A DNA stretch of 64,000 nucleotides from Dipteris shenzhenensis. Taxonomy: Eukaryota > Polypodiophyta > Polypodiopsida > Gleicheniales. Positions within the stretch are counted from its first letter, which is position 1. The number at the start of each line of letters is the position of its first letter. Shown in pieces: positions 43,361 to 53,215 of this stretch. Position numbers and translations under genes: made by a program. The notes under the pieces were generated by a model. It ran no database searches. It was not told the DNA's origin and saw only the letters and a program-made list of their open reading frames with translations. The stretch is taken from the NCBI GenBank assembly GCA_047967505.1, contig CM106541.1. One strand, 5' to 3'.

Positions 43361-43641
43361 TTGCCTTCCTAAATCCTCATGTATGGCAGTAAACTTACCT
43401 AAGAAGTACTCGACTGGTTCCCACTCCTCAAAGTCTGAAGGAAATACATCTGCTATGCATAAGTGCTATTTTAAAATACAATTTCAAACTGACTCATTAC
43501 AATGGCTCTATTTCAAAATACAATTTCAAGCTGACTCATTACACTTCAAAATCTTACACAAAATGCAGACTTACAATGCGATGGTATTGTCGATTGATTT
43601 CTTGACGGAGAAAGGTGCATGTCCTTCCCCATGTAGATGTG

Positions 43642-43900
43642 TTACACCTTTGTAAGCAATCCTTTCTTCCCAAGCTTGAACTTCATGATGTGGCCCTTCC
43701 ATTCATGCAAAAGATCACCTCTTTTGCTCTTAGGAAGCTTATGTGGACCCTTGGCAGATCCTCTCATGACTATCCAATCATTCAAGTTGTAGGTGCAAGG
43801 CACCCATTCACCCAGTGCATTTTTTCTCCTGTGGGACACATAGTACATGTATGGTCTCCTCACCATGCTTGTACAGAGGTCATAATAGCAATAGTGGACT
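43642..43900 (-). pseudogene. Short coding remnant, possible first exon of the 42.6-43.4 kb gene
   Basis: From an internal ATG near 43,867 the minus strand reads MVRRPYMYYVSHRRKNALGE, WVPCTYNLNDWIVMRGSAKG, KRGDLLHEWKGHIMKFKLGK and ends at TAA 43,642. It is basic and aromatic-rich and ends where the 43.4-kb remnant begins within 300 bp. A purine/pyrimidine-rich leader lies upstream (44,340-43,900). No family recognised. Confidence 0.4.
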
Positions 43901-43984
43901 AGAAAGTGCAGCTTGGAGGGAGATAGCAGCTCTGATAGAGGGAGAGAGAGGGAGAAGGTATAGAGGTTGCAACTGAAGGTTGAG

Positions 43985-44235
43985 AGAAGCTCCAAGAGGT
44001 GTTGTAGCTCGGAATGGAGGGAGAAAGAGTAGAGGGGGATGAGCAGCTGCTCCAAGAGGTGTTGTAGCTAGGAATGGAGGGAGAAAGAGCAGAGGGGGAT
44101 GAGTAGCCGCTACAAGAGGTACTGTAGCTAGGAATGGAGGAAGGAAGAGTAGAGGGGGATGAGCAGCTGTTGCTGTAGGAGGTGTTGTAGCTAGGAATGG
44201 AGAGAGAATGAGAAGCTACTATAGGAGGTGCTGGA
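43985..44235. repeat. 60-bp minisatellite, four copies
   Basis: AAGAGGTGTTGTAGCTAGGA followed by ATGGAGGGAGAAAGAG(C/T)AGAGG repeats at 60-bp steps (43,992, 44,052, 44,112, then a slightly longer fourth unit). On the minus strand it reads as Ser/Pro/Tyr-rich simple sequence in a 162-codon frame, which I do not call a gene. Confidence 0.85.
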
Positions 44236-44558
44236 GAGGGAGAAACACAGTGGACTAGAGTAGGAGGGGGCAGAGAAGATGCCAAATGAGTTCCCACGTT
44301 TGAGAAATGGAGGGAGAATGGAGCTAAACTAGAGAAGAGGAGGGGGTAGGCTTGTAACAAGCTAAGAGGGGGGGAAATTTTGCCCAAAAGGGCCCACCAC
44401 CTCTTGAATGACTTGTAGGTTTATTTGGGGGAGGTACATATGGGAGAAGGGTCAAGCGTGGGTTGAGGGGTGGGGGATGGTTTAAGTGGTCCCCAGTGCA
44501 AGAGGAGTAGCCATTAGGGGCTGTTTGCAGGTCTGCCCACCCTCCACCTCAACATGGT

Positions 44559-44732
44559 TGAGAGTGCTCTCAATGGAAGCAAGAGCGGAAGAAGGAGAGA
44601 GAGAGAGATAGAGAGCCACACAAGTTTTGGTGGGTGCAGAACCACCCTAATCTTCTTTTTCATTCATTTATATATGTGTTTGAGTATTGTACATAACTGG
44701 GGTAAAGGCACACTGACTTTTAACCCCCAACA
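44559..44732 (-). repeat. 3' LTR of the copia element
   Basis: 174 bp; in element sense it starts TGTTGGGGGTTAAAAG and ends CACTCTCA. Very short for a copia LTR. It contains a TATATA stretch (near 44,672) and an AGAGAGAGA run. Confidence 0.92.
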
Positions 44733-44742
44733 CCTCCCACTT
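44733..44742 (-). other. Polypurine tract of the copia element
   Basis: AAGTGGGAGG on the minus strand, directly before the 3' LTR. Confidence 0.8.
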
Positions 44743-44784
44743 AAAGGACAATGTGCCTTTAAGGGAGAACAACCAGTGAGCATA

Positions 44785-47508
44785 CTATCCAATGCCCATC
44801 AATATGCGACAATACTCAAACCGCTGACTAGGTAGACTCTTCGTCAGCATATCTGCAGGGTTATCATCTGTATGAACCTTGACAAGCTCTATGCGCTTGT
44901 CCTCAAGTACCTCCCTGATGAAATGGTACCTGACCTCAATGTGTTTGGTCTTTGCATGAAAGACCGGATTCCGTGCTAGCTGAATAGCACTCATGGAATC
45001 ACTATGCAATGTCGGTACACCTGTATGAATCCCCAAATCTCCCACTAACCGATCAAGCCATATAGCCTCCTTGCAACCCTCTGTGGCTGCAACATACTCA
45101 GCCTCTGTGGTAGACAAAGCAACACACTTCTGTGCACGAGACATCCACGACACTGCACCACCTACAAAGGTGAACACATAACCAGAAGTGGATCTCCTAC
45201 TATCCACATGCCCTGCATAGTCTGAATCTATGTACCCAAGTACATGCATGTCTCCTTTACCAAAGCAAATGCACATCTCCTTGGTACCCTTCATGTACCT
45301 CATGATGCACTTAACTTCCTCCCAATGCCTCTTTCCTGGATTAGCCATATACCGGCTAACAACTCCCACTGCAAATGCAATGTCTGGTCTAGTAGCTATC
45401 ATAGCATACATAAGACTCCCAACTGCTGATGCATAAGGAACCTTGGCCATCATGGCCCTCTCCTCATTTGATTTGGGACTATCTGTATGACTCAGTTTCA
45501 CATATGGAGGCAATGGAGTACTCAATGCCTTCCCCCCCTCCATATTGAAACGCTGCAATACTTTTGTAACATACTCTTTTTGTGAAAGCCAAAGGAGTTT
45601 CCTACTCCGATCACGCATGATGCGCATACCAAGAATATGACCTGCAAGTCCCAAATCCTTCATATCAAAGGCCTCATGCAACTTGGCCTTTAATGCATCT
45701 AGCTCATAAGTATTCTTGCTAGCCAATAGCATATCATCCACATATAGTGCCAGGATTATCAGGCTATTATTCTTAGCCCTTTTAGTGTAGAGGCAGTGAT
45801 CAATTTCACTCCTTCTAAAACCCTGGGACCGAATGAAAGCATCAAACTTCTGATACCATTCTCTAGGTGCTTGCTTAAGACCATAGAGACTCTTCTTCAG
45901 CTTGCAAACTAAATGCTCTTTGCCCTTTTCTTCAAAGCCTTCCGGCTGCACCATGTAAATTTCCTCATGCAAATCCCCATGCAAGAAAGCTGTCTTGACA
46001 TCCATTTGCATAAGCTCCATATCCTCTACTGCCACTAGTCCAAGCATGCATCTAAGTGTGGTCATCTTCACAACCGGAGAGAATATCTCATCAAAGTCCA
46101 CACCCTTCTCTTGCTTGAACCCTTTAGCAACCAAACGGGCCTTGTACCTAGGCACATCATCACTTGTGACCTTCATTTTGTAGACCCATTTACATGGCAA
46201 TGCTTTCTTTCCATGTGGCAAAGAAACCAAGTCCCAAGTCTTATTCTTTATAAGCGAACTCATCTCTGATTGCATAGCATACTCCCACTTGCGTTTATCC
46301 TCACGCATCATAGCCTCTCTGTAGCAAGAAGGCTCCCCGCAATCAGTAAGCATCACATAGTCTACCCCTGGAACAATCCTATCAGGTGGTCTAGACACTC
46401 TAGATGATCTTCTCAAGGGCATTTCAACTTGCTGTCCCACCTGCATATCATCCACATTTGGCTCATCATTTCCACCAATAGATGATCCATCATCTACCCT
46501 TGATTGTATACCTGTGGGAGTACTTGGTGGTACCATTTCTTGCACATTTGGTGCATGGACAGCTTGCTGTCTATCAACATATGCAGGTGGATTCACATCC
46601 TGGAAAGTGATTCTCCTCATTTCCACATCCCTCATGGGTGCCTTATGCATCTTCTTCTCATTGAAGACCACATCATGGCTGCGTATGATCTTCTTTGCTT
46701 CTGGATCCCAGAGACGATAGCCCATCTCTCCACTTTCACCATAACCCAGAAAGATGCATTTCCTAGACTTAGGATCTAGCTTCTTTTGAAGCTCTTTTGG
46801 CACATGTGCATATGCCTCACACCCAAATATACGCAAATGAGAGTAAGAGGGCTTCTTGCCACTCCATGCCTCTTCAGGAATACCACCATCCAAACTCTTA
46901 CTAGGTGATCTATTGATCACATGCACTGCAGTCTTCATTGCCTCAGCCCAAAAACCACCAGAAAGACTTGCATTGGAAAGCATGCATTGCAACCTTTCTT
47001 GAATGGTACGGTTCATCTTTTCTGCAACTGGATTTTGCTCTGGAGTATGAGGGGATGTGAGCTCCCTCTTAATCCCACGTGTATCACAGAAATGCTGAAA
47101 GTCATGAGAGAGATACTTTCCACCATTGTCAGTCCATAGGCATTTAAGCATTCTACCTGACTGATTCTCAACCAAGGCCAGCCATTTTTGAAATACCTGG
47201 AACACATCACTCTCCCGAGCTATAGCATAAGCCCACACTTTCCTAGTTGCATCATCAATGAATGTCACATAGTATTCAGCCCCGCCTAATGACCGTGTAG
47301 GCATGGGACCACATACATCTGAATGCACCAAATCAAGCTTTTCAAACTCTTTCTTTCCCCTTCTTTTATGGACTGATTTAGTCTGCTTCCCATAGAGACA
47401 GTGCTCACAAAATTCAAAATCAGAGAAACTCAAATGCGGTACATAACCCAAATGGCATAAGAGTTTCATTCCATTCTGGCTCATGTGCCCCAACCTGCAA
47501 TGCCACAA
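44785..47508 (-). CDS. Copia pol: integrase, reverse transcriptase, RNase H (907 codons open)
   Basis: The replicative part of the polyprotein, open over its whole length. The GAG-pre-integrase zinc region is WHCRLGHMSQNG...CEHCLYGKQTK (first 45 residues). The integrase D,D,E is in LVHSDVCGPM, LWTDNGGKY and NPVAEKMNRT. A long linker contains RRSSRVSRPPDRIVP. RT begins at LVAKGFKQEKGVDFDEIFSP, with FLHGDLHEEIYMVQPEGFEE and the active site ALYVDDMLLA. RNase H has YIDSDYAGHVDSRRSTSGYV, VALSTTEAEYVAATEG and HSDSMSAIQLARNP. All catalytic residues I can check are present. Upstream gag and protease are in a different frame because of a small duplication, so this copy is probably not autonomous now, though only two lesions stand in the way. 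Confidence 0.93.
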   Translation of the reverse strand: MWHCRLGHMSQNGMKLLCHLGYVPHLSFSDFEFCEHCLYGKQTKSVHKRRGKKEFEKLDLVHSDVCGPMPTRSLGGAEYYVTFIDDATRKVWAYAIARESDVFQVFQKWLALVENQSGRMLKCLWTDNGGKYLSHDFQHFCDTRGIKRELTSPHTPEQNPVAEKMNRTIQERLQCMLSNASLSGGFWAEAMKTAVHVINRSPSKSLDGGIPEEAWSGKKPSYSHLRIFGCEAYAHVPKELQKKLDPKSRKCIFLGYGESGEMGYRLWDPEAKKIIRSHDVVFNEKKMHKAPMRDVEMRRITFQDVNPPAYVDRQQAVHAPNVQEMVPPSTPTGIQSRVDDGSSIGGNDEPNVDDMQVGQQVEMPLRRSSRVSRPPDRIVPGVDYVMLTDCGEPSCYREAMMREDKRKWEYAMQSEMSSLIKNKTWDLVSLPHGKKALPCKWVYKMKVTSDDVPRYKARLVAKGFKQEKGVDFDEIFSPVVKMTTLRCMLGLVAVEDMELMQMDVKTAFLHGDLHEEIYMVQPEGFEEKGKEHLVCKLKKSLYGLKQAPREWYQKFDAFIRSQGFRRSEIDHCLYTKRAKNNSLIILALYVDDMLLASKNTYELDALKAKLHEAFDMKDLGLAGHILGMRIMRDRSRKLLWLSQKEYVTKVLQRFNMEGGKALSTPLPPYVKLSHTDSPKSNEERAMMAKVPYASAVGSLMYAMIATRPDIAFAVGVVSRYMANPGKRHWEEVKCIMRYMKGTKEMCICFGKGDMHVLGYIDSDYAGHVDSRRSTSGYVFTFVGGAVSWMSRAQKCVALSTTEAEYVAATEGCKEAIWLDRLVGDLGIHTGVPTLHSDSMSAIQLARNPVFHAKTKHIEVRYHFIREVLEDKRIELVKVHTDDNPADMLTKSLPSQRFEYCRILMGIG

Positions 47509-47912
47509 AGAAGTGCTGAGGAAGTGCTTGGCTGCTTGGTTATTGCAACAACATGATCAAATACCCCTGATACATGTAAGGGATACAAAGTCCCACACTT
47601 GGCACCCCTGGCCAAAAGCATCGAGCCCTTCTGAATTTTCCAACTCTGAAAGCCGAAAGCGGTGTGAAAACCAGCATCATCTAGCTGACCCACTGAAATA
47701 AGACTCTTGGTCAGCTTAGGCACATGTCTCACATGTTTCAAAACAAATGCAGACCCATTTGCAAAAGAAAACTTTATGTCACCTACTCCCACTATGTCAC
47801 ATGCATAGTCATTTCCAAGATGCACGCAACCTGTCTTTCCACTATCATAAGTGGAGAACCATTCCCTATGGGGAGTAACATGGAATGAAGCACCAGAATC
47901 CAAAATCCAATC
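47481..47912 (-). pseudogene. Copia protease and start of the GAG-pre-integrase region
   Basis: The active site is WILDSGASFHVTPHREWF. It continues with the protease body (VHLGNDYACDIVGVGDIKFS, LKHVRHVPKLTKSLISVGQL). It is in the same frame as gag, separated only by TAG 47,915-47,913. Near 47,505 an apparent duplication of about 10 bp (AGCACTTCCT/AGCACTTCTT) shifts the frame, so the text ends in LLCGIAGWGT. The parallel copy at 1.3-2.4 kb lacks this duplication, which shows which state is ancestral. Confidence 0.88.
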
Positions 47913-48860
47913 CTAGGAATATGCATCATCTGAAGTGGTAAGCAACTCTGCAGATAAAGTAGACATGAAGAGAACATCATTGTCACTATCATGTGCGACT
48001 GCATTGATCTCCTCGATCTTCACTTTTCCTTTGTCCTCCCTTGGACTCTCTTCCTTTTGATTTGCACCCCAATTTGCATTCTTTTTCTTATCCTTTTGCT
48101 CTCTTTTCAGCTTGTAGCAATCCTTTTTCATATGGCCCTTCTTGCCACAATCGTAACACTCAATGTTTCGTGCCCTAGATTTGCTACGAGACTTCCCTCT
48201 TTCTTGGGACTTCCCCTTGAACTGTGATCTGCCCCTTTGCACATTTAAGGCTGCATCTTGCTTGTTGCCATCCATAGACTTCCGTCTAATCTCCTCGGCC
48301 AACAAGCTACCCACAACATCATCAAATTTCAGCACTCCACCAGGTGCAGAGTTACTGACAGCTGTACGGAAGGTATCCCATGAGGATGGCAATGAACATA
48401 AGAGAAATATTGCCTTAGTCTCCACATCAAAATTCATTTTCTGAGCCTGAAGCTGGCTAAAAATAATATTGAATTCATTCAAGTGAGAAGCAATGGAGAC
48501 CCCTTCCTTCATCTGCAGCTCAAACAACCTCTTCATGAGGTAAACTTTATTAGAGGCAGTTTCCTTCTCATAAGTGGCACACAGTTTCTTCCACAAATCT
48601 TCCGTAGTCTGCTCATTTACTACTGTGAAATAAACTAACTCTGCAAGATGAAGTCTAATAGTAGACTTTGCTAATACATCCAACTCATTCCAATCATCCT
48701 CAGACATATTTGCAGGCTTAGCTTCAATCCCTGCCAAGGGTTTAATCTGCTTCTTTTGAATAAGCACATCCCTTATTTGTTCTTTCCACAAAGAAAAGTT
48801 TGTCCCATCAAACTTTTTAATGTTGAAAAACTCCTTTTCAGACATGGAAGAGGATGCCAT
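47913..48860 (-). CDS. Copia gag (about 315 codons)
   Basis: The structural protein forming the virus-like particle. I choose ATG 48,860 (MASSSMSEKEFFNIKKFDGT); an upstream in-frame ATG at 48,884 is less likely because MGFCFICI is not gag-like. The UBN2/DUF4219-type start has NFSLWKEQIRDVL, then LRLHLAELVYF-like helices and AIFLLCSLPSSWDTFRTAVS. A basic segment (SQERGKSRSKSRARNIE) precedes one CX2CX4HX4C knuckle, CYDCGKKGHMKKDC. An acidic tail ends SDDAYS before TAG. In the parent the frame probably ran on into protease (SDDAYS-Q-DWILDSGAS), with CAG changed to TAG. Confidence 0.9.
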   Translation of the reverse strand: MASSSMSEKEFFNIKKFDGTNFSLWKEQIRDVLIQKKQIKPLAGIEAKPANMSEDDWNELDVLAKSTIRLHLAELVYFTVVNEQTTEDLWKKLCATYEKETASNKVYLMKRLFELQMKEGVSIASHLNEFNIIFSQLQAQKMNFDVETKAIFLLCSLPSSWDTFRTAVSNSAPGGVLKFDDVVGSLLAEEIRRKSMDGNKQDAALNVQRGRSQFKGKSQERGKSRSKSRARNIECYDCGKKGHMKKDCYKLKREQKDKKKNANWGANQKEESPREDKGKVKIEEINAVAHDSDNDVLFMSTLSAELLTTSDDAYS

Positions 48861-48884
48861 GATGCAAATGAAACAAAATCCCAA

Positions 48885-50262
48885 ATGCTAGTACCTGCAA
48901 GATAGAATCACACCAAATACTAGGTGCACCCAAATGTGTATGCCACAATAGAGTGAAATATCACCAAAACTCAAAGCTCAAAGCATCTGACTCATGTGCA
49001 TATACTATGCATCCATATGAGCAAATCTGGCCCAAAAGAAAATGCCAATAAGTGCCAAATGACTCAAGCATAAACACTGTCCACTGGCATATGCATCAAT
49101 AATGTCTCATCCAAGAGAGCATAGCACTATCAGTGCATCACCAACAATGTGTCAAAGCTATCCCTCAGCATAAAATAGCATCCATGTGCAAAGCGTCCAT
49201 AAAAAAATAGCATCCCACAAGGCAATTTGGGCCTATCAGTGCATCCAACAAGGACCGCAATGCATCCAAATGGCCTATAAATCATCCATTGCAACCCAAT
49301 GCACACCACAAATGAGCGCACACTGCTCAAACTGCAACCAGAGTGATCTGCATAAGGTATGCTCAAGAAATCATAGTCCTATGGTAATGAGCGCTACTGA
49401 AAATAGAACCTGAGATGCCTCAAAACATGGGCGCCATTGCATAATCGGGATCAGCAAGAAAATTTGCAAATATCTCTCTTCTGCCAAAACTCCAAAATCC
49501 CAACCGATGAGTGAGAAATGGGAGTCAACACTTATCCACTGCCATGTGGCATAAATCTAAGGTTTCAAAACCTTAGTATGCAAAATGCATAACAGAGAGA
49601 CGGAATCGAATACACAGAGATCTATAACTCTGAAAATCCTCCACCGAATCATGCAAGAACTGATAGGTAGGGGTTTTTGGGCATCCGGAACGCAATGGGA
49701 CAGACGGTTTTGGAAACCGTGGTCTCAATCACTGGGTCCAACACACGGACTGAAAAACGTTTTTGGAAATAGAGCTATCTGTAAACTCCACCAGAGTGCG
49801 AATGATGAGCAACATAGAAGTTTTAGGACCTCCTGAGTCCACCGGAACTGACAGATCTGCAAATGGTTGCTCCAAACTTGAGTTCCAACACCCGGGCAAA
49901 AAACGCAGGAACTGACACAGTGAGTCGAAAATCCAATGAAATGATCCCAGATTCAAGAATGAAGGTGTTTCCAAGCTCTTGAAGTGATGTGGATACCAAA
50001 AGCAAGCAATAGTTGCCTCTACAAGTCAATACGGAGTCTCTGTCATCGAACAGAACAGGGAAAAGCTCAAAAAACGACTTTTTCTTTGAAAGCTCTTAAC
50101 AGGGTCTCAAAACCACTTCGCAAAGCCAAAGTGACTTTTCCAAAGGTTCCTCCAAGGTCTCTGCACACTCGGATGCAAGTAAAGTCACCCACAAAGCTTC
50201 TCCTTCCTCCCACAGAGCTATTGAGCTTCAAGCATTCACGCATGCTCAGCTAGATCACCCGG
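48885..50262 (-). other. Untranslated leader of the copia element
   Basis: 1.38 kb between primer site and gag, unusually long for a short-LTR copia element. I see no conserved ORF; several short frames lie on both strands. Near 49,060-49,330 a loose CATCCAATGTG/GCATCA word repeats. Confidence 0.6.
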
Positions 50263-50274
50263 GCTCTGATACCA
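50263..50274 (-). other. Primer binding site, initiator tRNA-Met
   Basis: TGGTATCAGAGC on the minus strand, two bases inside the 5' LTR. Confidence 0.92.
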
Positions 50275-50276
50275 GT

Positions 50277-50449
50277 TGAGAGTGCTCTCAATGGAAGCAA
50301 GAACAGAAGAAGGAGAGAGAGAGAGATAGAGAGCCACACAAGTTTTGGTGGGTGCAGAACCACCCTAATCTTCTTTTTCATTCATTTATATATGTGTTTG
50401 AGTATTGTACATAACCGGGGTAAAGGCACACTGACCTTTAACCCCCACA
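50277..50449 (-). repeat. 5' LTR of the copia element
   Basis: 173 bp. It starts TGTGGGGGTTAAAGG in element sense, one base shorter than the 3' LTR in the G run, and ends CACTCTCA next to the primer site. Confidence 0.92.
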
Positions 50450-50494
50450 ATGGCATTGCTCCAGAAAAAGGAGCACTCCCATTGGTACACCTCA

Positions 50495-51690
50495 AATACC
50501 TCACTAATCCCTTGAAATTAGGAAACACTAATTGGGGGCCCTTTGGAGACACCAATTCTCCCCTAATGAGTGGGAGAATTCTCCGCAAAGGGAGCCGAGG
50601 TTGGAATGCATTCTTGAAGCACCAATCCAGATCTCACTGGGGAGATTACTCAACTTGGTTCTTGGATTCCATCAGCAATTATTGCACTCCCTTCACCCGA
50701 AGTCGGAGCCACAAGAGGTGGATCTATGCCAAGCGGATTCCTCCTCTAGTACCAGCGATCCCTCTGATGGGACATGAGAATTCCGGTGATATCCGCAAAA
50801 GCACAAGGTCATACCTTTGCTCAAGTTCTGGTAGATGGAAGTTCGGGAGTCAATATAGTCACTTTGAAGACCTATCAAGAAATCGGATAGATGTCCTAGG
50901 AACTGAGGCCATTCCTAGTCCTCATGTCTTATCAATGCCGAGTTTGACCACTCGAAATCTTAAAGGTAGTGGTCTTGGATGTGGCGGGCATCTTGTTCAT
51001 GGTCTCATTCGTGGTGCTCAATATGGAAGCCACAACAATGGAGTATAGTGTACTCTTGGGCAGGCCTTGGTTGCGGCAAGCAAAGGTCAAGCAGAACTAG
51101 GAGAAGAACATCATCTCTGTGTGGCAGGCAAGAAAAAAGTTTGGGTCACAATGGGAGTGGCAGCACCTTTGGTGGATGCGGTAGACCCATGTTGCCCAAG
51201 GCGGTGAACATGGTGAACAAACTGGAGGATGATTGAGGAGCAAGCCTTTCTCTAATCAAATATGGAGCTGGTTTTGATATTCACCATCGATATAAAAGGC
51301 ATTACGGAGAGTTACTTGCATCCAAATCTTCTGGCAAATTCAATCAGCACAGTTCTAGAGGAGGTGATCGAGCCTCAGCAAGCAGGTGGAAATGGATCTG
51401 TGAGATCTCCTATAGTAGGAGAGAGAGTTCAAGGAACGCATGAGCCGCATCATACGGGTGCAAGAAGATGCTCTGAACACTATATATCTAGGGGATGATG
51501 GCACATCTAATCTAGTCAAAATTAGCATGTTGTTGACGACCAATTTCTGTAGCGAACTAACAACCCTACTAAAGGATTTCTCCAATGTGTTCGCATGGGA
51601 TTATGCTGACATGAAAGGTATGGATCCAAAAATTTCCAACATCGGGTTAACCTCAAGCCAGAGGTGACTCCAACCAAGATCCAACTTTAT
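50495..51690 (+). pseudogene. Ty3 protease and pre-RT fragment
   Basis: Begins with module C (GGAGACACCAATTCTCCCCT, 50,549), then a degraded linker. The protease core is scattered over frames: QVLVDGSSGVNIVTLKTYQE (50,825-50,880), RNLKGS..VLDVAGILFMVSF, YSVLLGRPWLRQAKV (51,046-51,090). Next comes a segment before RT, open at 51,440-51,665: IYLGDDGTSNLVKISMLLT, LTTLLKDFSNVFAWDYADMK. The text ends in KPEVTPTKIQLYHLEY and is then lost. It differs from the 16.3-kb element (DGSSG versus DGGAG). The copia element lies directly to its left, inserted in or beside module C. Confidence 0.7.
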
Positions 51691-52429
51691 CATTTGGAGT
51701 ATGTTTCTGGAATTCAGGAGGAATTGTTATGTCATTGTACCACCAATGGAGTGGCTGAGTATTTGCAGGATTTTCCAAGTAATGTCAGTGTCAATATGGA
51801 ATAGATGGGTTCTCTCCTTGATGCTCTCCAAGGGGACGTTCATGCAGAATGGGACAGGAAAGTTGCACGCTTGTGCGAGGTGTGGTTTCACAACAAAACC
51901 GACCCGGAACAGATAAAGATGCAGATGCTAGCACGGGGTCCGGACCACAAAGTGTTCTAGAGGTGCAAACAGTGTCTGGACCGATGGGTTCTAGTAATTC
52001 TACAGGTGGGAGTGGTAGTGCGGATAAGGGTAAAGGAGCGGTGGTGGAGGCAGTACCTATACTGTGGAGGATTGGCACGCAAAATATGAAGAGTTGGTTG
52101 AAGGCATTGTGGATGTTGTTGTTTTCTCAAGCAAAAGAGTTGAGGTTCTGAAGCAGCAAAGGCATTCTCTGTGCTTTTTTTTAGAACTATGTTCCCATTC
52201 CTTCAATTGTCATTGCCTCCTCGTCCTCCTTGGTGGAAAGAAGCAGATTTTGGAGATGTTTTATAATAAGCACACTTCATTTCCTGGGTTACCTGATCCT
52301 CCTTCATATGAGCCTATGGTAATTCAGTTGGCCAGTTACATAATGGGAGCACTGGCAATTGCAATGTTGAGATATCGAGCTCCACTCGTGATATACCAGG
52401 GTCACCGTTGTTTATTTATGTCACTGACT
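51691..52429. other. Unassigned sequence
   Basis: Short open frames on the plus strand (51,849-52,151 with a Gly/Ser/Asp-rich stretch; 52,064-52,435 with a hydrophobic segment) without recognisable motifs. It may be the distal part of the Ty3 fragment after rearrangement. Confidence 0.35.
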
Positions 52430-52716
52430 TGTTAGCTGCAGATGCGGTTGGCACACTGCCCATGAATAATAGCTGGATGATAGCTATCCTTATCTACTCT
52501 AGTTCGTGGCTCAGTTAGTATGCCACCTTAGATAGTTGAGTTCGGTTTGAGACCCACATATAGGGTTCTTCTATTTCTTTGTACTTGAGTTCTTCTGGCT
52601 TTCACAACTAAGAAGAGGAAAATTGTTTTCAGCCTCCACCTATGTGTGTATTCCCCCATTGTGTATGTGAGAAAGCCGCAAGTGAGACTCCTTCCCTCTC
52701 TCCCACTATCTTCACA

Positions 52717-52728
52717 TGGTATCAGAGC
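52717..52728 (+). other. Primer binding site, initiator tRNA-Met
   Basis: TGGTATCAGAGC, preceded by TCTTCACA, the probable LTR end. Confidence 0.9.
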
Positions 52729-53215
52729 CTTATTTGTGGTAAGGAGCTCAAGAAAGCAAACCAAGTTCGCGGTGTCCTGGTAAGAGGACCAGTGTTGCTT
52801 TCCTATTTCGAGTTTGGGAGCAAATCTCTGCAGGTAGCATAGCCAGAAGTGCAAGAGTGCACTGTCTCAGATTGAGATGCCCTTCGTGGTGTGGCGAGAG
52901 GGCAGCATATGCTATAGGACATTTCGAGGCCCATTTTGAAGGCGGAAGTTCTTCGCAGGAACTCAGAAAAAGGCCATGTTTTTGCTGTGCGACCACTGCT
53001 TGACTGGTCGGTGAAAATTTGCCAAAGAAATTGCATCGTATGCCTGTGTGCAGAGATATTGGAAGTTGCAAAATCATGCTTGTTGCCTGTTGATGCAAAA
53101 TCATCACTAGGAAGTGACTGTGGTCAAATACCACTTTTGTCAGCTTTGTAGATCTGCCCGTGTGAGGCAAAAGCTATGTTTTTCACAGTGACAGAATATT
53201 TTGCAGTGTTTTGTA

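Larger units (their letters stand above)
44559..50449 (-). mobile_element. Ty1-copia (Tork/Tnt1-like) LTR retrotransposon, nearly intact
   Basis: A 5.9-kb element in minus orientation. LTRs of 173 and 174 bp differ by about four substitutions and one indel. ATGG flanks both ends (44,554 ATGGT; 50,450 ATGGC), a target duplication with one later change. The tRNA-Met primer site is at 50,263-50,274 and the polypurine tract at 44,733-44,742. A 1.4-kb leader precedes one gag-pol frame, broken only by one TAG and one small duplication that shifts the frame. Domain order gag, protease, integrase, RT, RNase H is Ty1-copia. It is the best-preserved element here and its family also left the fragment at 1.3-2.4 kb. 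Confidence 0.94.

Noticed and set aside
43899-44387. 162-codon Ser/Pro/Tyr-rich frame as a cell-wall-like protein
   Set aside because: It reads a 60-bp minisatellite; no signal peptide and no extensin-type SPPPP motifs.
50277-50600. Coding frame across the copia 5' LTR and flank (50,392-51,048)
   Set aside because: It starts within the LTR and crosses into a Ty3 protease remnant in a wrong frame; only the protease text in its proper frames is meaningful.
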